Shown here: one piece after another, positions 1 through 8,277 of the stretch | Position numbering within the stretch: position 1 is the stretch's first letter | Layout of the letters: each line of letters begins with the position of its first letter | DNA from: Janthinobacterium saanense | GTDB taxonomy: Bacteria; Pseudomonadota; Gammaproteobacteria; Burkholderiales; Burkholderiaceae_D | Direction: 5' to 3' | DNA: 64,000 nt | NCBI RefSeq assembly: GCF_014200675.1 | Contig: NZ_JACHCI010000023.1 | Span: 1-64,000, forward strand | Made by a program: the position numbers and the translations under genes | Notes under the pieces: generated by a model | Databases searched by the model: none | Told to the model about the DNA's origin: nothing | The model's input: only the letters and a program-made list of their open reading frames with translations

Positions 1-30
1 TATGGAAAAACTGTGAGCACAAACTAGAGA

Positions 31-62
31 CGAGCCGACAATTTGTCGTGCTCGCCTTTTTG
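31..62 (+). terminator. Terminator-like hairpin of a gene left of the window
   Basis: CGAGC pairs with GCTCG and GACAA with TTGTC across a two-base loop, with one internal mismatch, followed by CCTTTTT. This is the shape of a rho-independent terminator reading rightwards. The gene it would serve lies before base 1, so the assignment is inferred from structure only. Confidence 0.5.
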
Positions 63-167
63 TCACTCTTGCTTCATAGACTTTGAACTGGTTCTTAGAT
101 ACTGATAGGAGTTCCAGGTTTTGTTTGATTACTTGATACACTCATTTTTCATTATCAAAAAATAAAC

Positions 168-533
168 CTATAGTCTGTTCGTGCGCCGCAGATCCCACAA
201 CAACCGGCCACCGCTGACCAGGCACAGCACGATAATCGCCATCGACAGCGGCAAATGAAATTGCTCGCGTCCTGCCAGTGCAAAGCCGGTGTGAATAGCG
301 AAAGTGGCGATGCCCAGGGTGGCGCAGCAAGTGGCGTAAAACGGCGCGCGCGGAGTCGATAGCAGCACGTGGCGATAGCCCACCAGCACCAGGGCAATGG
401 CGGCCAGGTTGAAGGCGAGGAAACCCTGCACCCCGCCCGGCAGATAAAACATGTCCCACTCTTGCCAATAAGCAGCATCGATCTGATGCAGGATCAGGCA
501 CAGCATGGTGCAGAAGTAACTACGCGTCATCAT
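168..533 (-). CDS. Small four-helix membrane protein, DUF6713-like
   Basis: A 121-residue hydrophobic protein with about four predicted membrane segments. The N-terminal part has the pattern HQIDAAYWQEW, then a Pro-Gly turn and a second hydrophobic stretch. This resembles small uncharacterised DUF6713-type membrane proteins, recalled from pattern rather than searched. Two ATG codons occur in tandem (533 and 530), with a weak GAGAAC purine stretch just before them; an in-frame ATG at 542 is also possible. It is transcribed away from the PilZ gene, with about 160 bases between the two starts. Function is unknown. Confidence 0.6.
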   Translation of the reverse strand: MMTRSYFCTMLCLILHQIDAAYWQEWDMFYLPGGVQGFLAFNLAAIALVLVGYRHVLLSTPRAPFYATCCATLGIATFAIHTGFALAGREQFHLPLSMAIIVLCLVSGGRLLWDLRRTNRL

Positions 534-691
534 TGTTCTCATTCGTTAATATTGACGCAATTTTAACGCGCAAAACGATATTTCCGAACGCTGCGGTCTT
601 TTTTAAGGCCAATCGCTATTTGTTTGATATAAATGCTTTCTCACTAAGAATCATGCATACTGCTGATCAATATCATTGATACGAGCCCCGC

Positions 692-1408
692 ATGACAAGT
701 ACCCAGCCGGCTGTGGAAACCAAGCTCCAGGACTTCGAATTTGAAGCGATGAATCTGCAGGTAGGCGGGCGCATCCAGTTTATTACCCACCGCACCATCA
801 AGCCTGTCCAGCATTTCTCGACCCTGATCGGTTATGTCAAAGATGAGTATTTGATCGTCAAGATTCCCATGGATAACGGCGGCCCCGTCATGCTCAACGA
901 AGGCGACAAGCTGACCATCCGCGTGTTTTCCGGCGTCACCGTGTGTTCCTTTTCCTGCAGCGTGCAGCGCGTGTTCGGCCGGCCCCTCAATTATGTGCAC
1001 CTGAGTTTCCCTGACGCCATACAAGGCACCAGCCTGCGCACGGCCATGCGCGTCAAGGTGGAGATACCGGCGCAACTGAGCTATGCGGAAATGCCCGCCG
1101 TCTCCGTCTTCATCATCAATCTCAGCGTGTCAGGCGCGCTGATCGAATCGCCGGCCATGCTCACACCGGGCGAAGATGGCGTGATGCTGAGCTTTACCTT
1201 GCTGGCGCCCCCCAACCGCCACCAGATGCGGCTCGATACGCGCGCGCGTATCCAGAATGTGAACATGAACAAGGCAACGGTCGGCAACGAGCAGGGCGAC
1301 AGCTATACCTATGGTCTGCAATTCATCGACCTGGAACCCACCCACTACACCTTGCTGCAAAACCTGACCTACGAGGCCCTGATCGTGGATAGGCAAAAAA
1401 TCGTCTGA
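692..1408 (+). CDS. PilZ domain protein, YcgR-type flagellar brake family
   Basis: A 238-residue cytoplasmic protein with two beta-barrel regions: a YcgR-like N-terminal domain (about 20-105) and a C-terminal PilZ domain (about 112-230). The cyclic-di-GMP binding signature is complete: R116-x3-R120 followed by N143-x-S145-x2-G148. YcgR-type proteins bind cyclic di-GMP and slow flagellar rotation or alter surface behaviour. No flagellar genes are in the window, so the motility role is inferred from family. It is a single gene, convergent with the downstream pilin gene (21 bases apart). The start follows only a weak purine stretch. Confidence 0.85.
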   Translation: MTSTQPAVETKLQDFEFEAMNLQVGGRIQFITHRTIKPVQHFSTLIGYVKDEYLIVKIPMDNGGPVMLNEGDKLTIRVFSGVTVCSFSCSVQRVFGRPLNYVHLSFPDAIQGTSLRTAMRVKVEIPAQLSYAEMPAVSVFIINLSVSGALIESPAMLTPGEDGVMLSFTLLAPPNRHQMRLDTRARIQNVNMNKATVGNEQGDSYTYGLQFIDLEPTHYTLLQNLTYEALIVDRQKIV

Positions 1409-1429
1409 GCGCCAAGCAGCAGGCAACGC

Positions 1430-1900
1430 TCACAAGGAGGCGGATTTTTCCGGAATATTGTTTTTGGTAATCGCCGCCAGTGCCGCCGGATTCGTCACGG
1501 TGGTTCTGTTGAACCAGGTCAGGCTGCTGGGCCCCGGCTTCATTTCCATCGTCACCGTCTTGCCGCCGATATCCTTGCCCAGGTCATTGGCCAGGACTAG
1601 CTCGATATTGCCCGCAGTCACCTTGGCGCTAGCCACTTCATGCGTGGCACTGAAGAGAGGTATATCGCTGGGCGCCCCATCGACTGACGTGCTGCAAGCT
1701 ATCGCCTCGCCGCCATTTTCCTGCACGCACAGCGCGACGGCTGTTTTCAAGGGCGCGGCGGCGGCCAGCACATTGCTGACCTTGGCGCGCATGGTGTAAT
1801 CGCTATATTGGGGAATCGCCACGGCCGCCAGGATGCCGGCGATGGCGACGACGATCATCAGTTCGATCAGGGTAAAACCGGCCTGCAGACGTGGACTCAT
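1430..1900 (-). CDS. pilA: Type IV pilin (PilA-like major pilin candidate)
   Basis: A 156-residue type IVa prepilin. The class III leader MSPRLQAG is cut after Gly8, giving mature Phe1 and the conserved Glu5, followed by the hydrophobic N-terminal helix (about 9-30) used in filament packing. The start at 1900 is chosen because GGAGGAGA lies directly upstream; an in-frame ATG four codons earlier is too close to that site. A sigma-54 promoter at 1940-1954 supports PilR/RpoN-type control. The only mature cysteines (58 and 69) lie in the alpha-beta loop region, and the usual C-terminal disulfide loop is absent. No other pilus genes are adjacent. Confidence 0.85.
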   Translation of the reverse strand: MSPRLQAGFTLIELMIVVAIAGILAAVAIPQYSDYTMRAKVSNVLAAAAPLKTAVALCVQENGGEAIACSTSVDGAPSDIPLFSATHEVASAKVTAGNIELVLANDLGKDIGGKTVTMEMKPGPSSLTWFNRTTVTNPAALAAITKNNIPEKSASL

Positions 1901-1939
1901 TATCTCCTCCAATAGGTGGTATGCGATAAGAGTGGTGAT

Positions 1940-1954
1940 GCAAGTGCTGTGCCA
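1940..1954 (-). promoter_or_regulatory. Sigma-54 (RpoN) promoter of the pilin gene
   Basis: On the minus strand this reads TGGCAC-N5-TTGC, an exact match to the -24/-12 consensus including the invariant GG and GC. The expected transcript start is near 1928, leaving about 28 bases of leader including the GGAGGAGA ribosome site. RpoN plus PilR control of pilA is established in several proteobacteria. No PilR site was identified. Confidence 0.85.
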
Positions 1955-1961
1955 GGCACGG

Positions 1962-1991
1962 CCCTGCCGCCACGCCCGGGCGGCGGCAGGG
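1962..1991. repeat. GC-rich inverted repeat between czcA and pilin
   Basis: CCCTGCCGCC and GGCGGCAGGG form a perfect 10-bp stem around a 10-base loop. It lies just downstream of the RND pump stop codon and just upstream of the sigma-54 promoter, on the same strand. There is no T-tract, so it may be an RNA 3' end or processing structure rather than a classic terminator. Confidence 0.5.
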
Positions 1992-2057
1992 GTTCAGTGC
2001 TTCAGGCAACGGAAGCGACGTTTTTTGTCAGACTGTGCCCGCTGCTGTCCTGGCGGG

Positions 2058-5000
2058 TCAGGCAGCGTCCGGGGCCTTTTTTTCCGCAAAGTACGGGTAG
2101 GCAAGCGGCAACAGCAGCAAGGTAAAGAAGGTGGCCGACACGATGCCGCCCACGATCACCACGGCAAATGGCCGCTGGGTTTCCGAGCCGATGCCGTGCG
2201 ACAGGGCCGCCGGCAGCAAGCCCAGGCCGGCCATCAGCGCCGTCATCAGAATCGGGCGCAAACGCGCCACGGCGCCGGCGATGGCGCTTTCCACGGCGCT
2301 GCCATTGCTCTTGGCGATCTCGATAATCTGCTCGACCATGATCACGCCGTTCTGCACCGAAATACCGGCCACGGCGATAAAGCCGACGGCCGCCGAGACG
2401 GAAAAATGCAGGCCGACCAGGCCCAGGCCCAGGATGCCGCCGATCAGGGTGAATGGCACGATGGACAGGATCAGCATGGCCTTGCGCACGGAACGGAAAG
2501 CCCAGAACAGCAAGGAAAAAATCAGCAGCGCCGTGATCGGCACGATCACTTCCAGGCGTTTCACGGCCCGTTGCTGGTTTTCAAACTGGCCGCCCCAGGT
2601 AATCTGGTAGCCGGGTGGCAAATGCACCAGGCGCGCCACTTTCTCTTGCGCTTCAGCAACGAAACTACCCTGATCGCGGCCCAGCAGATTGGCCTTGACG
2701 GAGGCATTGCGGCCACCGGCTTCACGGCTGATGCGCGCCGCGCCCTGGCGCACTTCGATGCGCGCCAGTTCAGACAGCGCCACCGTACCGGCCCCGCCCG
2801 GCAAGTTGATTTGCAGGGCGCCGATGGCGTCGACAGAATCGCGCGCCGCTTCCTGCAGGCGCACGGTGATGTCGTAACGCTGGTCACCCACGAAATAGGC
2901 GTTGACGGCATTGCCCGCCAGCGCAGTCTGCACGGCGGTATTGACGTCGGCTACATTGACGCCCAGGCGGGCGATGCGCTCGCGGTCGATCACGATGTCG
3001 AGTTCGCTCTGGCCGCCGATTTTCACCGCTTCCACGTCGGCCGCGCCGGCAATGCTGTTCAGGACGCCGGCAATCTGTTCGCTTTTTTGCGTCAGCACGT
3101 CCAGGTCGGGGCCATAGATCTTCACGGCGATCTCGCCTTTCACGCCGGACAAGGCTTCTTCCACATTGTCTTCGATGACTTGCGAAAAATTGGTCGGCAC
3201 GCCGGGCAGGCTGCGGATCCTGGCCGACATATCGGCCACCAGCGCATCCTTGCCGTCAAAGCGCCAGGTATCGCGTGGTTTCAGGTCGGCCAGGATTTCC
3301 ATATTGTTGCTGCCCTTGGGATCGGTGCCATCATCGGGCCGGCCCACGTGCGAAATCACATTGCCCACTTCAGGGTAGGACATGATGATGGCGCGCACCT
3401 TTTGTTCCACTTCACGCGTCTTTTCCAGCGAACTCGATGTCGGCAGGCTGATCGTCAGCCACAGATTGCCTTCATCCAGTTTGGGCAGGAACTCGCTGCC
3501 CAGCAAGGGCGCCAGCGCCAGCGTGACCACCAGTACCAGCGCCGAGGCCAGCATCACGGGAATGCGGCGGCGCTGGGCTGAACCCAGCAAGCGGCCATAA
3601 CCATCCTGGATGCGCTGCAGCCAGGTGCTGTGCTGTTCCGCCATCGGATAGCGGCGCATGGTCCAGGCCAGCAAGGTCGGGATCAGGGTCATGGTGAGGA
3701 TGATGGCGCCCAGCATGGCAAAGCTGAGCGTGAAAGCTACCGGCGAGAAAATCTTGCCTTCTACCCGCTGGAAAGTGTAAATCGGAATAAAGGCCACGAT
3801 GATGATGGCCTTGGCAAACAGGATCGGATGGCCCAGTTCCACCACCGTCTGTTTCAAGGTGCGTTCACGCAGCGAAAAATCGAGCCGGCCCGGTTCGCCC
3901 AGCAGCGCCAGACGCACCAGCAGCGCTTCGACCAGCACCACCGCGCTGTCGATAATGATGCCGAAGTCGACCGCGCCCAGCGAAATCAGGTTGGCGGGAA
4001 TGCCGCGCGCGTCGAGCATGATGAAGGCGAACAGCAGCGACAGGGGAATCACGGCAGCGACGATCAGTGCGGCGCGCCAGTTGCCGAGGAATATGATCAG
4101 GATGGCGATCACCAGCGCTGCGCCCACTAATAGGTTTTCCGCCACCGTGTGCACGGTATGGCCGATCAGTTCCGTGCGGTCATAAATCGTGCGCAAATGC
4201 ACGCCTTTCGGCAAGCGCGTGTCGAGGCCGGCAATCGCCAGCTTGACGTCGGCCACCACCTTGGCGGCATTGCTGCCCTTGCTCATCTGCACGATGCCTT
4301 CGACCACGCTATCCTGGTGATTGAAGGCCACCACGCCGGAACGGGGGCGATAACCGATTTTCACGTCGGCCAGGTCCGACACCAGCACCGTGCGTCCGCC
4401 CTTGGCGCTGACGATCACGCGACCGATATCGTCGATGCTGTTGAAGATGCCGATGCCGCGCACCACCAGCGCTTCATCGCCGCGGCGCACCAGGCCGCCA
4501 CCGACGTTGGCGCTGTTATTCGTCAAGGCGGTGCTGACCTGGTCGATGGTCACGCCATAACGCTGCAGGGCGGCAGGATCGACTTGCACCTGGTATTCCT
4601 TGACGGTGCCGCCAAAGCTGACCACGTCGGCCACGCCAGGCACGATGCGCAGCGCCGGGCGTATCACCCAGTCTTGCAGGGCGCGCACTTCATTGGCGTC
4701 CATGCCGGGCGGCGCTTCGATGACGTAGCGGAAGATTTCACCGACGGCCGTCGACAGCGGCGCCAGGCTGGCTTGCACGCCAGTCGGCAGATTGACGTTC
4801 TGCAACTTTTCCAGCACTTGCTGGCGCGCAAAATAGTCATCCGTGCCATCGGCAAAGGTCAGGGTCACCACCGACAAGCCGGTAATCGTCACGGAGCGCA
4901 ACTGCGTCTGCTGCGGCACGCCGCTCATTTCGCGCTCGATCGGCAAGGTCACATTGCGTTCGACCTCTTCCGGCGCCTGGCCCGGAAACTGGGTAACGAT

Positions 5001-5144
5001 CTGCACCTGCACGTCTTGCACGTCGGGAAACGCCTCGATCGGCAGATTAGTCAGCGCGCGATAACCAAACACGCCCAGCGCCACCGTCAAAATCAAGACG
5101 AAGACGCGCTGCGCCAGGACAAAATCGATCAGCTTAGTGAGCAT
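2058..5144 (-). CDS. czcA: Heavy-metal RND efflux pump, CzcA family
   Basis: A 1028-residue inner-membrane proton/metal antiporter of the HME branch of RND pumps, normal length. It has 12 membrane segments (the first at about 10-30) and two large periplasmic loops. Membrane segment 4 carries D393FGIIID399SAVVLVE406, the D-x5-D-x6-E proton relay typical of CzcA-like divalent-cation pumps (Co, Zn, Cd, Ni). It works with the membrane-fusion protein and outer-membrane channel encoded directly upstream; its start overlaps the czcB stop by 11 bases, suggesting translational coupling. Exact metal specificity cannot be read from sequence. It is last in the operon. Confidence 0.93.
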   Translation of the reverse strand: MLTKLIDFVLAQRVFVLILTVALGVFGYRALTNLPIEAFPDVQDVQVQIVTQFPGQAPEEVERNVTLPIEREMSGVPQQTQLRSVTITGLSVVTLTFADGTDDYFARQQVLEKLQNVNLPTGVQASLAPLSTAVGEIFRYVIEAPPGMDANEVRALQDWVIRPALRIVPGVADVVSFGGTVKEYQVQVDPAALQRYGVTIDQVSTALTNNSANVGGGLVRRGDEALVVRGIGIFNSIDDIGRVIVSAKGGRTVLVSDLADVKIGYRPRSGVVAFNHQDSVVEGIVQMSKGSNAAKVVADVKLAIAGLDTRLPKGVHLRTIYDRTELIGHTVHTVAENLLVGAALVIAILIIFLGNWRAALIVAAVIPLSLLFAFIMLDARGIPANLISLGAVDFGIIIDSAVVLVEALLVRLALLGEPGRLDFSLRERTLKQTVVELGHPILFAKAIIIVAFIPIYTFQRVEGKIFSPVAFTLSFAMLGAIILTMTLIPTLLAWTMRRYPMAEQHSTWLQRIQDGYGRLLGSAQRRRIPVMLASALVLVVTLALAPLLGSEFLPKLDEGNLWLTISLPTSSSLEKTREVEQKVRAIIMSYPEVGNVISHVGRPDDGTDPKGSNNMEILADLKPRDTWRFDGKDALVADMSARIRSLPGVPTNFSQVIEDNVEEALSGVKGEIAVKIYGPDLDVLTQKSEQIAGVLNSIAGAADVEAVKIGGQSELDIVIDRERIARLGVNVADVNTAVQTALAGNAVNAYFVGDQRYDITVRLQEAARDSVDAIGALQINLPGGAGTVALSELARIEVRQGAARISREAGGRNASVKANLLGRDQGSFVAEAQEKVARLVHLPPGYQITWGGQFENQQRAVKRLEVIVPITALLIFSLLFWAFRSVRKAMLILSIVPFTLIGGILGLGLVGLHFSVSAAVGFIAVAGISVQNGVIMVEQIIEIAKSNGSAVESAIAGAVARLRPILMTALMAGLGLLPAALSHGIGSETQRPFAVVIVGGIVSATFFTLLLLPLAYPYFAEKKAPDAA

Positions 5145-6300
5145 TGCTGTCTACCTCGGCGTTCAGCAAAAAGGCGCCTTCGGTGACCACTCTTTCACCG
5201 GCGGCAACGCCTGCATCGACAAAACTGCTGTCACGGCCCTTGATGCGCACATTGACGCGGCGTTTTTCAAACGTGCCAGGCTGTTTTTCCACGAAGGCAT
5301 AGCTGTACATGCCTTCGGCAAACAAACTGGTATTGGGCAACTCCACCGCCAGGCTGGCGCCATCGCCGGCCAGGAAGGACGCGCGGGCAAACATTTCCGG
5401 TTTTAACTGGCCATCGGCATTGTCCAGGGTGCAGCGCACCTGGATGCGGCGCGTCAAGGGATCGAGCACGGGCGCGATATGCGCGACCCTGGCGCTGAAG
5501 CGGCGGCCCGGATAAGCATCGGTTTCTATGCTGACCAGCTGGCCTTCATGCACGCTGGCAACGGCGCTTTCGGGCACGTCGACCAGCACCCACAAGCGAC
5601 GCAGATCGCTGATGACGAACAGCGGACCGGGCGCATCGGGGCGCACTTCCTGGCCAGGATTGATCTGGCGGTCGGCGATGATGCCGGCCAGCGGCGCGCG
5701 CAAGGCATAACGGCCATTGTCGCTGCCGGCCGCATTCAGGCTTTGCATGCGCAGGGCGGCGCGGCGCGTTTCCGCGTGGGCTTGCTGGAAGTCGGCATCG
5801 GCCGACTCATAATCCTTGCGCGCCAGCACTTCACCCTTGAACAGGGTTTCGGCGCGCTGGAAGGCCAGGTGCTTGCGCAGTTCATCGGCCTGGGCCTTGC
5901 GCCAATCGGCTTCGGCACTGGCCAGGTCAGGCGAATCGAGGTCGGCCAGCAGGGCGCCGCGCGCGACCTTGTCGCCACTATCTGCATGCAGGGCCAGCAC
6001 GCGGCCCAGCACGGGCGAGCTGACGCGCGTGGTGACGTTTTCATCGTAGGCGATGCGGCCATTCAAGGCCGCGCTGGCGGGCAAGGGGACGGCGCTCACG
6101 GCGGCAATTTTCAGGGTCGACAACTGTGGCGCATTGGCAGCGAAATGCAGGACACCGGGCGTTGCGCTGGCAGGCTTGGCGGCACTGCTGCTGGCCTGGG
6201 ACGCTGCGTGGGCGCGTTGCATATACTGGACGCCGGCGACGGCGCCGCCGCACAGCAGGACAAACAAGGAACCATAGGTCAAGGTGCTGCGCGATATCAT
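5134..6300 (-). CDS. czcB: RND periplasmic adaptor (membrane-fusion protein), CzcB-like
   Basis: A 388-residue membrane-fusion protein linking the RND pump to the outer-membrane channel. An N-terminal hydrophobic anchor (about 5-28) is followed by a split biotinyl-lipoyl-like domain, an alpha-helical hairpin (about 120-180, rich in Ala, Glu, Gln and Arg) and a beta-barrel domain. No His-rich metal-binding N-terminal segment, seen in some CzcB proteins, is present. It overlaps the upstream tolC-family gene by four bases and the downstream czcA by 11, so the genes form one tight operon. Confidence 0.9.
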   Translation of the reverse strand: MISRSTLTYGSLFVLLCGGAVAGVQYMQRAHAASQASSSAAKPASATPGVLHFAANAPQLSTLKIAAVSAVPLPASAALNGRIAYDENVTTRVSSPVLGRVLALHADSGDKVARGALLADLDSPDLASAEADWRKAQADELRKHLAFQRAETLFKGEVLARKDYESADADFQQAHAETRRAALRMQSLNAAGSDNGRYALRAPLAGIIADRQINPGQEVRPDAPGPLFVISDLRRLWVLVDVPESAVASVHEGQLVSIETDAYPGRRFSARVAHIAPVLDPLTRRIQVRCTLDNADGQLKPEMFARASFLAGDGASLAVELPNTSLFAEGMYSYAFVEKQPGTFEKRRVNVRIKGRDSSFVDAGVAAGERVVTEGAFLLNAEVDSNAH

Positions 6301-7634
6301 GGTGTCGTACTTTCAAAGGAATCGGTGCGGATGGAGGCTTGCCAGGCGGCCAGGGCCTTGGCGTAATCGCTGCGGGCGGCCAACGCGTCGAGCTGCACGG
6401 CGCGGTAATTGCGCCGCACGTCGAGCACATCGGCAATTGCCATGGCGCCATGCTGATAAGCAAATTCAGCGGACTGGGCCGACTTTTTCGCCGCGGGCAG
6501 CAAGCTATCGTCGATACGCTGCAAGCGTTCGCCATCGCTGCGCACATCAAGTTCTGTGCGGCTCAGTTCGGCGCGCGCCTGGATGCGCGTCTGCTCCAGG
6601 TTTTCCTGCGCGGCATCGAGCGCCACTTGCGCGCTGCGAATCTCGCCGTCGTACTGGTAACGCAGGAACAGCGGCACTTGCAGCGAAATGCCGAAGCTGT
6701 TGCCGCTGCCCTGGGGGTTGCTCGGGCTGACCGGATAGTGCTCAGCTTGCACGCCGACGGACACATCGCGCGTGCGCGAGGCCAGCGCCAGCTTGTGCGC
6801 CGACAACGCCGCCGCTACGCGCGCCTGCGCCGCCATCACATCGGGACGCTTGGCGATGGCTTCGTCGCTGTTCAAATTATCCGCACCAGCGCCGTCGTCC
6901 TTCGAGAAAGCACCAAAGGCAACGGGCGTCGGCCAGCCATCGGCCAACGGCAATTGCGCCTCACGTGGGCTCAAACCGGTCAGCAAGGCCAGCGCCTGGC
7001 GCGCATGGACGACATCGCTGCGGGCCTGCACTTCATCGTTGGCCGCGCGCAGCGCTTCGACTGCCAGCCGCGCCACGTCAGCCGGCGAAATATCGCCTGC
7101 CTGGCGCTGCTTTTGCGCCGCATCAACGCTGCGCTGGTACAACTGCGCCGTCTCGGCCAGGATGGCCTGGCGCTGGCTGGCCGCCAGCACATCGTAATAG
7201 GCCTGGCTGACGGCAATGCGCAACTGGCGCCGCGCTTCGCGCAAGTCCGCCTGCGCACCCTCTTCCTGGTGCAGTGCGCCTTGGCGCCGCAGCTCGCGCT
7301 TGCCGCCACGTTCCAGCAACTGGTCGATGCGCACGGTGCTGTCGACCGTCTTGCTGCGCAAGCTGCCGGCGCCCACGCCCGCGCCAGGGTTGATATTGGC
7401 CGTCTGCACGGTCAGCATGGGATTCGGTGCGGCGCTGGCGGAAATCACATCGGCGCCAGCGCCCTGCAGCGCCAGATTGGACATGCGCACATCGTGATTG
7501 CGGGCCAGCGCCAGGCGCTGCAGCGCGTCCAGCGGCAGGCTGTCCGACAAGCCGGCGTCGGCCTGCGCCAGAGGAGAAAAGCACAGCGGGATCAGCATCG
7601 CCAGACGGCGTAGGTGTTTCATGGAAATAGGCAT
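6297..7634 (-). CDS. czcC: TolC-family outer-membrane efflux channel, CzcC-like
   Basis: About 445 residues, with a signal peptide and two outer-membrane efflux (OEP) repeats made of long amphipathic helices. It is the outer-membrane exit duct of the tripartite efflux system. The start is uncertain: ATG at 7634 or 7622 both give a good signal peptide (MKHLRRLAMLIPLCF...) and neither has a strong ribosome site. An earlier in-frame start would extend into the preceding lipoprotein gene and is less likely. It lies 11 bases after the lipoprotein stop and overlaps czcB by four bases. Confidence 0.88.
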   Translation of the reverse strand: MPISMKHLRRLAMLIPLCFSPLAQADAGLSDSLPLDALQRLALARNHDVRMSNLALQGAGADVISASAAPNPMLTVQTANINPGAGVGAGSLRSKTVDSTVRIDQLLERGGKRELRRQGALHQEEGAQADLREARRQLRIAVSQAYYDVLAASQRQAILAETAQLYQRSVDAAQKQRQAGDISPADVARLAVEALRAANDEVQARSDVVHARQALALLTGLSPREAQLPLADGWPTPVAFGAFSKDDGAGADNLNSDEAIAKRPDVMAAQARVAAALSAHKLALASRTRDVSVGVQAEHYPVSPSNPQGSGNSFGISLQVPLFLRYQYDGEIRSAQVALDAAQENLEQTRIQARAELSRTELDVRSDGERLQRIDDSLLPAAKKSAQSAEFAYQHGAMAIADVLDVRRNYRAVQLDALAARSDYAKALAAWQASIRTDSFESTTP

Positions 7635-7645
7635 GCGCTTGAGGA

Positions 7646-8005
7646 TTACTCTAGAGAAGGTGGCAACAAGGTCGAGATGCGCGACAACTGGCCGCGCGCA
7701 CAATCGGCGGGCCACAATTCCACCTGGGTGTCAGGCAGCAGCGCCAGGCCGTCGGGCACTTCGGCCACGGCCGTGCGCATGGTGCGTACATGGCGGTAGC
7801 GCAATGCGACAAAATGCCGCGTCGCCAGGTCGCTATCGGATAACTGGAGCAGGCAAAGCGGCAAATCGGCGTTGCGCCCCGGTGGGTAGGCGGCGACCAC
7901 CCAGGCGCGATGCGCGCCGTGCTCCCAATCCACCTTGGGCGCGGCGCTACAGGCGCACAGCAACAGCAGGCATAGCGCCGCAGCGCCCGGCTTTATGGCA
8001 TGCAT
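7646..8005 (-). CDS. Small lipoprotein leading the metal-efflux operon, unknown function
   Basis: A 119-residue protein starting MHAIKPG with a short lipoprotein signal: hydrophobic core, then L16-C-A-C19, so Cys19 would be lipidated. The mature part of about 100 residues is not recognised; it contains a segment rich in His, Arg and Thr (RHFVALRYRHVRTMRT) and ends LLPPSLE. The start at 8005 is chosen because it places the signal peptide at the N terminus; a start at 8041 would bury it. It is 11 bases ahead of czcC and is probably the first gene of the operon, so a role at the envelope in metal sensing or export is inferred from position only. Confidence 0.65.
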   Translation of the reverse strand: MHAIKPGAAALCLLLLCACSAAPKVDWEHGAHRAWVVAAYPPGRNADLPLCLLQLSDSDLATRHFVALRYRHVRTMRTAVAEVPDGLALLPDTQVELWPADCARGQLSRISTLLPPSLE

Positions 8006-8099
8006 AGAAAGGATGTGAATCTTGTCGATGTAAGTGCCCACTAAGGGCGCAGGATAGGAAGTACAGCCGCATCATAGGTCGCGCTGGCCGCAAACGGTG

Positions 8100-8113
8100 T
8101 TACAAGTTGGTAA
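8100..8113. promoter_or_regulatory. Candidate operator upstream of the efflux operon
   Basis: TTACAAGTTGGTAA is an inverted repeat (TTAC...GTAA) about 95 bases upstream of the lipoprotein start. Its form recalls TTACAAnnTTGTAA-like boxes bound by CopR/CusR-type response regulators of metal-efflux operons. No such regulator gene is adjacent, so this is a candidate only. Confidence 0.35.
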
Positions 8114-8160
8114 TGTCATACGCCTGTCATCCAGCGTGCAGACGGCAGGATGCGGAGGGG

Positions 8161-8204
8161 AATAAGAGGGAAATAAGAGGGAAATAAGAGGAAAATAAGA
8201 GGAA
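8161..8204. repeat. Four tandem 11-bp repeats
   Basis: Four consecutive 11-bp units: AATAAGAGGGA twice, then AATAAGAGGAA twice, with a degenerate partial unit before and AATAATTTT after. The array lies between the sucD terminator and the upstream region of the efflux operon. The period is close to one DNA helical turn. Confidence 0.85.
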
Positions 8205-8225
8205 AATAATTTTGGGGCCAGAGAT

Positions 8226-8254
8226 AAAAAAAAGGAGCCGAAGCTCCTTTTTTT
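8226..8254 (-). terminator. Terminator of sucCD
   Basis: GGAGC-CGAA-GCTCC hairpin flanked by A8 on one side and T7 on the other. On the minus strand it ends in a U8 tract about 25 bases after the sucD stop. The flanking A and T runs would also let it work from the other direction. Confidence 0.9.
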
Positions 8255-8277
8255 ATGTCTGGCGATGGCCGGCTAAA

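Noticed and set aside
1833..3581. 582-codon + strand frame opposite czcA and the pilin gene
   Set aside because: Antisense shadow with His/Arg/Gln-rich composition. The opposite strand encodes recognisable RND and pilin motifs.
8161..8204. CRISPR array
   Set aside because: The units are 11 bp, directly adjacent and without spacers, so this is a simple tandem repeat.
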